Source: Paracraurococcus sp042666655
GTDB lineage: Bacteria > Pseudomonadota > Alphaproteobacteria > Acetobacterales > Acetobacteraceae
Reading direction: 5' to 3'
Length of the DNA: 64,000 bases
Assembly: GCF_042666655.1 (NCBI RefSeq)
Contig: NZ_JBHTDE010000003.1
Span: forward strand, 1-64,000
Shown here: piece after piece, positions 18,501 to 26,122 of the stretch
Position numbering within the stretch: position 1 is the stretch's first letter
How the letters are laid out: each line of letters starts with the position of its first letter
The notes under the pieces: generated by a model
Told to the model about the DNA's origin: nothing
Databases searched by the model: none
The model's input: the letters and a program-made list of their open reading frames with translations, nothing else
Program-made: the position numbers and the translations under genes

Positions 18501-19329
18501 CGCCATCGGCGCCGCCGAGCAGCCGGCCGGTCGTCACCGGACGGCCGGCGGTGTCGAGCACGTATTCGCGCAGGAAAACCTGATGCGAGGGGTGGGAGGT
18601 ATAGGTCTGGTTCTGGTCGACGAAGGGCGTGGTCTTGTTCAGGTGCTCGCGCACGTCGTCCGCGGTCCCGAGGATGCCGTCGGCGCCGGGCTGGTTGGTT
18701 GCGCGGGTGAGGACCATGAAATTGGTCTCGTCGCCATTGTGCGCGATGCCGTCGGCGCCGTAGGGGTCGTAGAGCGGGTCGTCGGGCTGCAGCGTGATGA
18801 AGATGGTGCCGCTGCCGCCCTTCTCGACCAGGTCGAGGCCGTGGTCGAAGAACTGGCCGAACAGAGTAAACCAGGTGTTGAAGGGCGCGGCGTCCGGGTC
18901 GCCGGGCTCGGCGTTCGGGATCGACAGGCTGCCGCCGCCGGTGAGGCCGGAGACGGTGACGGCGGCCGGGTTGGTCGCGCTCTGGTCGACGATGAGGTTG
19001 CTGATGATCCGCGGCTCCGGATCCGCCACCAGGCCGCTGGTCTGGGCATAGGAGGTGGCAGTCGCCGGCATCCCGCCCGGCCCGTCCAGGTCGAGCGTGC
19101 CGGCATCCCCGAAGCTCGGCGTCAGCAGTCGCCGGAACAGCAGGTCGGAGGAGCCGTAGCCTTCCTGGCCGAGCAGGAGGTTGTTGTCGATGCCGGTCAC
19201 CGTACGCAGGCCGAAGGGCAGCGTCGGGTCTTCGATCAGGTCGCTGAGCGGGGTTCCGCCCGCATTGGCCTCGGCAAGCCGTATCTGCTTCAACACGAAA
19301 TCCAAGTCTTGCCGAGTGAAATCAACCAT
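15559..19329 (-). CDS. Secreted animal-type heme peroxidase with RTX calcium-binding tail
   Basis: A 1256-residue protein. Residues about 1-830 match the animal heme peroxidase (An_peroxidase) family: LFGQFFDHGLDLV carries the distal histidine, and GRANENIGLTAVHHVFHSEHNRL and the later FRFGHSMLTETL segment fit the haem-binding core. From about 840 to 1130 there are many GGxGxDxLx nonapeptides that bind calcium and fold as beta-rolls. The C-terminal 100 residues (DLILDFTSGEDVIEIS...WFDADGSGAGG) resemble the serralysin-type domain that precedes the type I secretion signal. There is no N-terminal signal peptide, as expected for type I export. Such enzymes oxidise substrates with hydrogen peroxide outside the cell; some are haemolytic or antibacterial. 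No transporter genes lie in the window. Confidence 0.93.
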   Translation of the reverse strand: MVDFTRQDLDFVLKQIRLAEANAGGTPLSDLIEDPTLPFGLRTVTGIDNNLLLGQEGYGSSDLLFRRLLTPSFGDAGTLDLDGPGGMPATATSYAQTSGLVADPEPRIISNLIVDQSATNPAAVTVSGLTGGGSLSIPNAEPGDPDAAPFNTWFTLFGQFFDHGLDLVEKGGSGTIFITLQPDDPLYDPYGADGIAHNGDETNFMVLTRATNQPGADGILGTADDVREHLNKTTPFVDQNQTYTSHPSHQVFLREYVLDTAGRPVTTGRLLGGADGGLATWGGVKAQAREILGIELTDADVLDLPLLATDAYGNFLRGAHGFPQIVTRTGLLEGSAAAPISTAAALRTGHAFLEDIARNADPIGRTADPDDVIGLASAAGEGSDAVTGGGVVSGATDAGNGVYDNELLDAHYVAGDGRANENIGLTAVHHVFHSEHNRLIEQVKQTVLATGDAAFIAEWQVAPGEWNGERLFQAAKFGTEMQYQHLVFEEFARRIQPNIDAFEAYDVTIDPTIVAEFAHVVYRFGHSMLTETLPRTAADGTTDELGLIEAFLNPVAYNDGGTLTPDEAAAAIIRGTTGQAGNEIDEFVTGALRNNLLGLPLDLAAINMARARETGVPGLNEARRQFHDATDGDAALKPYDNWLQFGDNLKHPASLVNFIAAYGTHPDILGAATLAAKRAAATDIVLGGEGGPADRLDFLRGTGAWAGGPAATGIDDIDFWIGGLAEKTLATGGLLGSTFNFVFETQLESLQSGDRFYYLARTAGLNFFVQLEESSFAELAMRSTGLEHLPFNIFSVMDYTIELSDPATFPAGLVETAADGTVTFLGDQNVVLGGTDAGDRMAGGGGDDALWGDGGSDTLSGGAGDDALVGDAGDDSLSGMAGDDVLKGGDGDDTIDPGEGDDLLLGGKGRDLLLPGADAKEAFGGQGNDTILAGDDGWAIFGNEDNDWLQGGEGDDEVVGDNNDPFGVTPIAGDDVLAGGGGDDTIRGEYGDDVILFGPGNDSMDGGRGFDWLAHAGGASGIAVDFWALDIDAVEGISGAGGDDTLAGDSFAADGLADASLIVGLSALLGDTSFTGGNIILGGGGSDFLEGRGGDDFLHGDASLSVSLTGEGTAGGIERSIRIAEAGSGAGADTLYGGAGADTLAGGDGADAFRFLLAADGGDLILDFTSGEDVIEISAWGFAVDYDGDHGLGAHRFVANADGAADAVAGAGQFVYRTTDGTLWFDADGSGAGGTVLLATLRGKPVLTIEDFSVFG

Positions 19330-19708
19330 TGATTGGGTTCTTCCAAAAAAGCGACGAATATTTGAATCGGGTTAAAAGACCCGAAATGATACTGACATAT
19401 GCGCGATTTGACCCAATTTTTGGTCGGACCGGCCCCTCTGCCGACCCGGGATCGTATCGTGCGGTTGCGAGGCGTTGTCGCCGGGGCATGGCCGCCTTTT
19501 GGCTCACGGGCCATGCGAGCGATCCAATCGGAGGTAGCCGACGGTCGGCACCGCAAGAAATCCGCCCAGGATCAACGACACGAGCCTCGCCGCGGTCCAG
19601 TAGAACCTCTCATCGATACGCGCGTTGTAAATCATAGGAAGATCGGGCCCATGATTCAGGGTGGGCCTGTCACCATCCCTCCACCCTATTCTCTTTGTCC
19701 GGAGCCAC
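19330..19708. other. Divergent intergenic region upstream of the peroxidase gene
   Basis: This region should hold the promoters for the minus-strand peroxidase gene and the plus-strand zinc-ribbon gene. It is relatively AT-rich near 19340-19420. On the minus strand TTGGGT and TATCAT are 19 bp apart, only a weak promoter match. A 43-codon minus-strand frame (19504-19635) encodes one hydrophobic helix but lacks a ribosome binding site, so I do not call it. Confidence 0.4.
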
Positions 19709-20236
19709 ATGTCAGAAGCCGACCGCGTTTTCTCCCGCATGACCACGCCGGGGGACTTACCCGCTTCCGAAGAAAGGAAGTTCGTGCACGTCAATTCCCG
19801 GCGGCGTGGTGCGGTCGCAGGCCAGAGCCGCGTGGTCGAGGTCGTCCATCGCCGATCGAGCTGCGCGGCACCCCCGCTGGAGGCCGTTCAGGCCGCACCC
19901 TGGCCCGAGGAGCCTCAACGCTCCTCCGCCGCGACCCGGCCGCTAGGTGAAGTTCCAGCCGCCGTTGCCCCGGTTGGCCATCTCATGCCCGGCTGGGAGC
20001 GACTGCTGCCACCCCTTCAACCAGCCGAACCGGTCACTGGGGCTCTGGCCGCCGGCCGCCTGCGGCAGCGCACCGCCGGACCGGAGCGGATGGAAAAGCT
20101 GGCAGCATCAACCAAACGTAGCTTTGCCGATCCCTTCGCGGCGGACGACAGCGGCGCGAATTGCGTCCGTTGCGGTTACCTCGTTTCTCCAGCGCGGGAG
20201 CGACGCGGCCTGATGACCTGTGCGCAGTGCGGGTAG
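19709..20236 (+). CDS. Hypothetical protein with C-terminal zinc-ribbon-like cysteines
   Basis: The ATG at 19709 is preceded by GGAG at good spacing and gives 175 residues. Most of the protein is rich in Ala, Pro and Arg with low predicted order. The last 40 residues are different: FADPFAADDSGANCVRCGYLV, then 12 residues later CAQCG, a CxxC...CxxC pair that could hold one zinc ion. I recognise no named family for the whole. The ordered cysteine module at the very end and the good start suggest a real gene; the middle could tolerate frame errors. It stands alone between the peroxidase gene and a non-coding stretch. Confidence 0.55.
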   Translation: MSEADRVFSRMTTPGDLPASEERKFVHVNSRRRGAVAGQSRVVEVVHRRSSCAAPPLEAVQAAPWPEEPQRSSAATRPLGEVPAAVAPVGHLMPGWERLLPPLQPAEPVTGALAAGRLRQRTAGPERMEKLAASTKRSFADPFAADDSGANCVRCGYLVSPARERRGLMTCAQCG

Positions 20237-21409
20237 CGGGTCCATCATGGTCCGGTTGCCATGGACGCCGTCGACGGCAGCGGGCAGAGCCTGATCTCGC
20301 TGTGCCATGCGCCTGGCGCCATCATGGTGGTTTCGGGCCCGTTGTCCGGCAGATTGGCCGTCCCTTGTCCACGAATTGGCCTGACTTCCCACGTGCGCCG
20401 ATCCCGCCGAGCGATGCCGGGGACCCGGAGCGCAGCTTTCCGTCTCCGGAGACCGGCACATGGAAACGGACGCGCATTGCGAACAGCGTACTGGGCGATG
20501 AGCCCCCGGCGCTCGTCGTTCGTCCTTGGCGCGTCCGGGAGCGACGCACGGGAGTCCAACCTCGGCAATGACGTGCGGAGGCGGCCCAGCAGCTCATCCA
20601 GGCAGATGAGGCGATTCCGGCGGGGGCTCTGCCCGTGCGCAGGCGCGCGGCAAGCCCCCTGCTTCCCATCGCCCTGCCGGCATGGCGCCTGAGGAAAGAT
20701 TCTGGCGGTCCATGCCGCCAGCTTGGCCTGACCGCGCAGGCCAATCATCTCGCCGCCATGGGCGCCTCGGCCGGTGCAACCGGGGCGACCCTGGTCATCA
20801 TCGGCCTGCCTGGCATTGCTGGGGCTGGCCGGTGACGGCATCCCGGCCATGCCCTGGCTGGGCGCGATCCGGCTGGCGCGCGGCGCCTGCGCGGCGCCGC
20901 TCGACACCGCGATGATCATCGGACGCAGGCCGGCGGACCGGCTCGGCCAAAGCGACCGCATTGCCTCGCGCCGGCTTCGTCGGCGGCAAGGCGCCGGGCG
21001 CCGCGATCTTCGCCTGTGCGCTTTCCGCCTTCGGCCTGCTGCTGTTGCTCGTCGCGCCGTTGGTCCTGGCGCCTGAAGCGCCGGGCGACAGCCGGCTTTC
21101 ACCTCGGCCGCTGCCAGTCGTCGACGACCATGGGCCGGCGCCGACCCGGATGGTGCCGGCTCGGCTGCCGTGGCGGCTCCTGGCGGAGTTGCGCTGGCCT
21201 GGGACATCAGCACTGGCCGCGGTCTGCATCACCGTGGAAGTTGCGACCTCCGGCTTCGACCTGCGCACGGCGGTGGAGATGAGCCGGGCCGGCGTGGCTG
21301 GGATGCCGAGGCGTCGCGCCTGCCCGCCGCCACTGGACATGGTGCCGACCGGCATCGTCCCGGCGCTGGTCTTCGTTGCGTTGATCCCCGCCGTGATCAC
21401 TGTTCCGAT
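20237..21409. other. 1.2 kb without a convincing gene
   Basis: Several overlapping frames run on both strands. The plus-strand frame 20961-21740 contains two hydrophobic stretches (around 21010-21080 and 21350-21400) and could be the remains of a membrane-protein gene, but it has no recognised motif and runs into the antisense of the cytidylyltransferase-like gene. I treat it as decayed or non-coding. Confidence 0.4.
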
Positions 21410-22231
21410 TCAAGGCCGCTCGGGCTTCTCCGGCTCGGACGCTCTCAGCTGCGGCAGCACGTCGGTACGGGCGCGGACGACATCGGCCTCGAAGTCGATC
21501 TCGATCCACGGCAGATCGGTCACGTCGCAGGCGCTGAAGCGGTCCGGGTGGGCCAGGATCAAGTCGCGGATCGCCTCTTCGTATTCGAGCCCGGCGCCAT
21601 CTGCCGCCAGATGCGCAGCGCACCGATCAGCAAGGGCGGCCGCCATGCCCGCCGAGAATCGGAAGAACCCAACGGACTCGCCATGCCAGTCATGCGCATG
21701 TTCGGGCCGCTTGCGGAAATCGACGATACGTCCCTGGTAGAAGCAGATCTTCACCGGCTCATCGCCAGGCTCGATCTCGCGGTCTACCAGCAGGATGTTT
21801 TCACCCGGCGCATGCACCAGACGATCGATCATGCCTGGCTCGTACAGTACGTCGCCATCCATGAGCAGTACCGGCTCATCCGCCCGCAGCAGGTCCGACT
21901 GTGCCCAGAGAGAGACCAGGCTACCTTCGTGGTATCGCGGGTTGTACACGAAGCGGACGCAGTCGCTCCAACCGAGCCGCGCCACCTCCGCCTCGATCAG
22001 TTCATGGGCGAAGCCCACGGTGATACTGATATCCTGGACCCCGCATGCTTTCAACGCATCCAGGTGCCGCTGAAGGAGCGTGCGCCCGCCAAACTCAAGC
22101 AGGATTTTCGGCCGATCCTCCTGCGACCCGAGCCGCCGCCCGACGCCGGCGGCAAGGATGACTGCACGCGCTGTCTTCCGATGCTGCGACAATGACCGCT
22201 CCTGGTTGTGACAGTCTCGTGTAAATGACAT
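21410..22231 (-). CDS. Nucleotidyltransferase of the phosphocholine cytidylyltransferase (LicC-like) type
   Basis: The 273-residue protein has the NTP-transferase start AVILAAGVGRRLG (about residues 22-34), the DRPKILLEF loop with the conserved lysine, LMDGDVLY with the metal-binding aspartate (about residue 125), and an HGESVGFFRFS segment shared with phosphocholine cytidylyltransferases. The family couples CTP to a phosphorylated head group. The gene is divergent from the PEP mutase gene, 61 bp away, so they may share a control region. In this setting its substrate may be 2-aminoethylphosphonate or another head group; that is inference from context. The fused domain of the neighbouring mutase could do the same step, so the two may have different substrates. 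Confidence 0.85.
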   Translation of the reverse strand: MSFTRDCHNQERSLSQHRKTARAVILAAGVGRRLGSQEDRPKILLEFGGRTLLQRHLDALKACGVQDISITVGFAHELIEAEVARLGWSDCVRFVYNPRYHEGSLVSLWAQSDLLRADEPVLLMDGDVLYEPGMIDRLVHAPGENILLVDREIEPGDEPVKICFYQGRIVDFRKRPEHAHDWHGESVGFFRFSAGMAAALADRCAAHLAADGAGLEYEEAIRDLILAHPDRFSACDVTDLPWIEIDFEADVVRARTDVLPQLRASEPEKPERP

Positions 22232-22292
22232 TATCGCAGCCTCAGGCTATTGCCCAGACCATGAACGCGCGCGCCCTCGGAGACCTGGTTCC

Positions 22293-23951
22293 ATGAACGA
22301 CGCTGCATCAAGGGATTCGATCCGTATTGCAGCAGCACGGCACTCGCGTGTGACGCGGTTCGCTGCGCTGCGGCACCAGATCCAATCACCGTCGATGTCT
22401 TTCCTGATGGAAGCGCATGACGGGCTTTCGGCGAAGATCGTCGAGGAGGCCGGGTTCCGCGGCATCTGGGCCTCTGGCCTTACCATGTCGGCCTCGCTCG
22501 GCCTGCGCGACAGCAACGAGGCGTCGTGGACCCAGGTACTGGACGCGCTGGAATACATGGCGGATGCGACCAGCCTGCCTATCCTGGTGGATGGCGACAC
22601 CGGCCATGGCAATTTCAACAATGTCCGCCGCTTCGTCCGCAAGCTGGGCGAGCGCGGCCTCGCCGGCGTCTGCATCGAGGACAAGCTCTTCCCGAAGACC
22701 AATTCCTTCATCGGCGAGGGCCAGGCGCTGGCCGATGTCGAAGAATTCTGCGGCCGCATCAAGGCCGGCAAGGACAGCCAGATCGATGACGACTTCGTCC
22801 TGGTCGCCCGGGTCGAGGCGTTGATCTCCGGCCTGGGCATGGAGGAGGCCCTGCGCCGGGCGGAGGCCTATCACCGCGCCGGCGCCGACGCGATCCTGAT
22901 CCACTCGAAGCGCGCGGGTGCCGAGGAGATCCTCGATTTCACCCGGCGCTGGGGCAACCGGGCGCCGGTGGTGATCGTGCCCACCATGTACTACGCGGTG
23001 CCGACGCAGGTCTTCCGCGAGGCCGGCATCTCGACGGTGATCTGGGCCAATCACCTGCTGCGATCGGCGCTCGTCGCCATGCGCGAGACGGCCGCCCGCA
23101 TCGCCGAGGATGAATCCCTGGTGCGGGTCGAGGGCCAGGTCGCGTCGGTGCAGGAGGTGTTCCGGCTGGTCGGCAATGCCGAGCTCGAACAGGCCGAGCG
23201 GCGCTACCTACCGGCCCGGCCGGCCGCGGCCGCGGTGGTGCTGGCCGCCTCGGCGGGCGACCTCGGCACTCTGACCGCGGACCGGCCGAAATGCATGGTC
23301 GACATCCGTGGCAGGCCGCTGCTCGGCAGCCTGGTGCATACGCTGCGCGAGAGCGGGTTGCGCGACATCACGGTGGTGCGCGGCTACCGCAAGGAAGCGG
23401 TCCAGCTTGGCGGGGTCCGCATGGTGGACAATGACCGCCATGCCGAGACTGGCGAGCTGTGGTCGCTCGCCTGCGCCCGGGACGCGATCCGGGGCGAGAC
23501 GGTGATCGCTTATGGCGACGTGCTGTTCCGCCGCCACATCCTCGATGCCTTGCTGACCAGCGAAGCCGATATCGTGCTGGCGGTGGACAGCCTCGGCACT
23601 GCGGCGCGGGCGACCACCACGCCGCGTGACCTGGTGGCGGCCGACCGCGGCTTCTCCGGCGACTACCTGGACGACCTACCCGCCCAGCTCCGCCGCATCG
23701 CCCCCGACCTGCCGCCGGCGGAGGTCTGCGGCGAGTGGATGGGCCTGGTTCGGGTCAGCGCCGCCGGTGCCGGCTGGCTCCGGGAGGAGCTTGCGGCGAT
23801 GGAAGCCGAGGGCCTGCTGGAGACCGCGGACCTGCCGCGCCTGCTGACCCGGCTGGCGGCCCGCCACCCGGTCCGGGTGCTCTACTTCACCGGCCACTGG
23901 CTCGATATCGACACGCTCGGCGACCTCGCCGAGGCCCGCAACCTCGGCTAG
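22293..23951 (+). CDS. Phosphoenolpyruvate mutase fused to a PntC-like nucleotidyltransferase
   Basis: The 552-residue protein begins with an isocitrate-lyase/PEP-mutase fold. It has SFLMEAHDGLSAKIVEEAGF near residue 36, DGDTGHG at about 100 and EDKLFPKTNS at 129-138; the EDKxxxxxNS signature marks PEP mutases, which rearrange phosphoenolpyruvate to phosphonopyruvate. From about residue 310 a second domain follows with LTADRPKCMVDI, VVRGYRKEAV and a DVLF metal site, matching phosphonoalkyl cytidylyltransferases that make CMP-2-aminoethylphosphonate. The glycine-rich entry loop is altered (LAASAGDLG rather than GxGxRL), as I recall for mutase-fused forms. The protein may thus catalyse the first and the nucleotide-activating step of the same pathway. 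It heads a plus-strand operon ending with phnW. Confidence 0.93.
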   Translation: MNDAASRDSIRIAAARHSRVTRFAALRHQIQSPSMSFLMEAHDGLSAKIVEEAGFRGIWASGLTMSASLGLRDSNEASWTQVLDALEYMADATSLPILVDGDTGHGNFNNVRRFVRKLGERGLAGVCIEDKLFPKTNSFIGEGQALADVEEFCGRIKAGKDSQIDDDFVLVARVEALISGLGMEEALRRAEAYHRAGADAILIHSKRAGAEEILDFTRRWGNRAPVVIVPTMYYAVPTQVFREAGISTVIWANHLLRSALVAMRETAARIAEDESLVRVEGQVASVQEVFRLVGNAELEQAERRYLPARPAAAAVVLAASAGDLGTLTADRPKCMVDIRGRPLLGSLVHTLRESGLRDITVVRGYRKEAVQLGGVRMVDNDRHAETGELWSLACARDAIRGETVIAYGDVLFRRHILDALLTSEADIVLAVDSLGTAARATTTPRDLVAADRGFSGDYLDDLPAQLRRIAPDLPPAEVCGEWMGLVRVSAAGAGWLREELAAMEAEGLLETADLPRLLTRLAARHPVRVLYFTGHWLDIDTLGDLAEARNLG

Positions 23952-23963
23952 TCTGCCGCCCCG

Positions 23964-25136
23964 ATGATCACCGCAAGCGACTTCCTGGCCGAGGCCGGGC
24001 ACGCCGGCTTCGACTTCTACACCGGCGTGCCGTGCAGCTTCCTCGACCCGCTGATCAACGGCGTGCTGTCGGCGCCGGGCCTCGGCTATGTCGGCGCCGC
24101 GAGCGAGGGCGAGGCCGTCGCCATCGCCGCCGGGGCCTGGCTGGCCGGACGCCGCACGGTGGTGCTGTGCCAGAATTCCGGCCTCGGCAACGCGGTGAAC
24201 CCGCTGACCTCGCTCAACGCGCCGTTCCGCATCCCGACCCTGCTGCTCACCACTTGGCGCGGCGAGCCCGGCATCCCGGACGAGCCGCAGCACGCGGTGA
24301 TGGGGCGGATCACCCAGGACCTGCTTGCGGTGATCGGCGTCCCCCATGCGCCCTTCCCGGCGTCGCGCGAGGCCCTGGCGCCGGCCTTCGCGGCGGCCCT
24401 CGGCCGGATGGCGGATACCGGCCTGCCCTTCGCCTTCGTCATGCGCAAGGGCGACGTGGCCGAGCAGCCGCTGCACGCCCCGGCGCGGCCGCTGCCCGCG
24501 CCGGGGCGGCGGGCGGATTTCCCCGCCGCCGGGGAACGGCCGAGCCGCGCCGCGGCGCTGGAGCGCTTCCTGCAATTGGTGCCGGACCAGGCCGCGGTCA
24601 TCGCCACCACCGGCAAGACCGGGCGGGAGCTCTTCACCCTCGCCGACCGGCCGCAGCACCTCTATCAGGTCGGCTCGATGGGCGGGGCGAGCGGCATGGC
24701 CCTCGGCGTGGCGCTGAATGCCGCGGGGCCGGTCTTCGTCCTGGATGGCGATGGGGCGGCGCTGATGAAGCTCGGCAGCCTCGCCACCATCGGCGCCTAT
24801 GCGCCGGGCAACTTGGTGCATGTCCTGCTCGACAACGGGGTGCATGATTCGACCGGCGGCCAGCCGACCGTCTCGCCCTCGGTCGATTTCGCCGGCGTCG
24901 CGCTGGCCTGCGGCTATGCCTATGCCGCCGGCTGCGCGACGCTCGACGGGTTCGCGGCGGCGCTGCGCGACGCGATGGCCGTCCCGGGCCCGGCGCTGAT
25001 CCACGTGCGCATCGCCCCGGGCTCCATGGCCAAGCTCGGGCGTCCCACCGTGACCCCGCCGGAGGTGGCGCTGCGCTTCAAGGCCTTCCTCGCTGGTCGC
25101 GCGGCGGCAGGCGGGGGCAAGCCGTCCGCCGCGTGA
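23964..25136 (+). CDS. aepY: Phosphonopyruvate decarboxylase
   Basis: A 390-residue thiamine-diphosphate enzyme. The N-terminal half has FYTGVPCSFLDPLINGVL and the glutamate-bearing AASEGEAVAIAAG, and the C-terminal half has the ThDP-binding DGDGAAL...LDNGVHDSTGGQ (from residue 261). These are hallmarks of phosphonopyruvate decarboxylase, which converts phosphonopyruvate to phosphonoacetaldehyde and pulls the unfavourable mutase reaction forward. Sulfopyruvate decarboxylase is a related alternative, but the neighbouring PEP mutase and AEP transaminase settle the call. It starts 12 bp after the mutase stop, and its TGA overlaps the GTG start of the next gene. Confidence 0.94.
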   Translation: MITASDFLAEAGHAGFDFYTGVPCSFLDPLINGVLSAPGLGYVGAASEGEAVAIAAGAWLAGRRTVVLCQNSGLGNAVNPLTSLNAPFRIPTLLLTTWRGEPGIPDEPQHAVMGRITQDLLAVIGVPHAPFPASREALAPAFAAALGRMADTGLPFAFVMRKGDVAEQPLHAPARPLPAPGRRADFPAAGERPSRAAALERFLQLVPDQAAVIATTGKTGRELFTLADRPQHLYQVGSMGGASGMALGVALNAAGPVFVLDGDGAALMKLGSLATIGAYAPGNLVHVLLDNGVHDSTGGQPTVSPSVDFAGVALACGYAYAAGCATLDGFAAALRDAMAVPGPALIHVRIAPGSMAKLGRPTVTPPEVALRFKAFLAGRAAAGGGKPSAA

Positions 25137-26122
25137 CCTGGTCGAACCTCGTCACGCTGGTCGTCGGCCTCGCGGTCGCGGGCATGCTGTTCGCCGCGAG
25201 TGATCCGGCCGAGATCCTTCGCCTCCTGGCCGGCGCTTCCTGGGGGATGTTGGGCGTCATTCTGCTGCGGCTGCCGCAGATCCTCGCCTCGGCGATCGGC
25301 TGGGCACCCCTCATTGAACCGTTGCAGCGCCCAGGATGGGCGGCGCTGTTCCGCCTGCGCTGGATCCGCGATGCGGTGAACGCGCTGCTGCCGGTGGCGC
25401 AGGTCGGCGGGGACGTGGTGCGGGCACAGCTGCTGATCCGCCGCGGTGCCGCCACCGTGCCGGCGACGGCGGGCGTGGCAGTGGACGTTGCGACCGAACT
25501 CGCCGCGCAATTCGCCTTCGCGGCGATCGGCCTGGCGGTGCTGTGGCAGCTGCCGCACCAGGGGGCCGCCGCCGAATGGGCGGTGGCCGCGGTGGCGGTC
25601 CTCGGCCTCATGGCGGCGGGCTTCATGGCGGCACAGCGCTGGGGCCTGTTCCGCCTGGTGGAGCGGCTGCTGCCGAGGCTGGCGCGGGGGCGCCACACGA
25701 TGGCCGGGCTGCACGAGGCGGTGGTCGGGCTCTATCGCCGGCCCCGGCGGCTGTGGGCCAGCGTGGCGGCGCATCTGGCCTCCTGGCTGCTCGGCACCCT
25801 GGAGACCTGGCTGGCCCTGCGGATCCTGGGCATCGAGGCCGGGCTGGCCGAGGCCCTGGTGATCGAGAGCCTGGGGCAGCTCGCCCGCAGCCTCGGCTTC
25901 ATGGTCCCCGGGGCGGTGGGCGTGCAGGAGGGCGGCTTCGTGCTGGCCTGCGGGCTGTTCGGCATCCCGCCGGAGCAAGCCCTGGCCTTCGCGCTGCTGC
26001 GCCGGATCCGCGACGTCGCGCTCGGCCTGCCCGGCATCGTCGCCTGGCGCTGGGAGGCCGCGCGCGCGCCGGCACCGCGCTTCGCCATGACCAGCATCGC
26101 AGCAAGGACGTCGCCGCCATGA
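25133..26122 (+). CDS. Lysylphosphatidylglycerol synthase-type/HpnL-like membrane protein
   Basis: The 329-residue protein starts at a GTG overlapping the previous stop (GTGA) and ends overlapping the phnW start (ATGA). It has about eight hydrophobic segments and the family features RDAVNALLPVAQVGGDVVRAQLL (about 82-104) and SLGFMVPGAVGVQEGGFVLA (about 257-277), as in UPF0104 / LPG-synthase transmembrane domains, including HpnL of hopanoid clusters. Members act as flippases or in lipid head-group transfer. Being locked between AepY and PhnW by overlaps, it should serve the same phosphonate product; I infer handling or flipping of an AEP-linked lipid. No soluble aminoacyl-transfer domain is attached. 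Confidence 0.85.
   Translation: MTWSNLVTLVVGLAVAGMLFAASDPAEILRLLAGASWGMLGVILLRLPQILASAIGWAPLIEPLQRPGWAALFRLRWIRDAVNALLPVAQVGGDVVRAQLLIRRGAATVPATAGVAVDVATELAAQFAFAAIGLAVLWQLPHQGAAAEWAVAAVAVLGLMAAGFMAAQRWGLFRLVERLLPRLARGRHTMAGLHEAVVGLYRRPRRLWASVAAHLASWLLGTLETWLALRILGIEAGLAEALVIESLGQLARSLGFMVPGAVGVQEGGFVLACGLFGIPPEQALAFALLRRIRDVALGLPGIVAWRWEAARAPAPRFAMTSIAARTSPP

Noticed and set aside
17377..19332. 651-codon plus-strand frame over the heme peroxidase gene
   Set aside because: Composition is that of an antisense shadow, and the minus-strand peroxidase is unmistakable.
19504..19635. 43-residue minus-strand frame with a single helix
   Set aside because: No ribosome binding site and no independent support; it could be chance in a promoter region.
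20961..21740. Plus-strand frame with two hydrophobic stretches
   Set aside because: No family match or ribosome binding site, and its 3' half is antisense to the cytidylyltransferase-like gene; noted only as a possible decayed membrane protein.
23676..25004. 442-codon minus-strand frame over the PEP mutase and AepY genes
   Set aside because: Arg/Gly/Ala-rich antisense shadow without any domain.
25336..26118. The phnW frame stays open for 260 codons upstream, suggesting a fusion protein
   Set aside because: The upstream part lies in the alternative frame of the HpnL-like gene. PhnW similarity begins exactly at ATG 26119, which overlaps the preceding stop.
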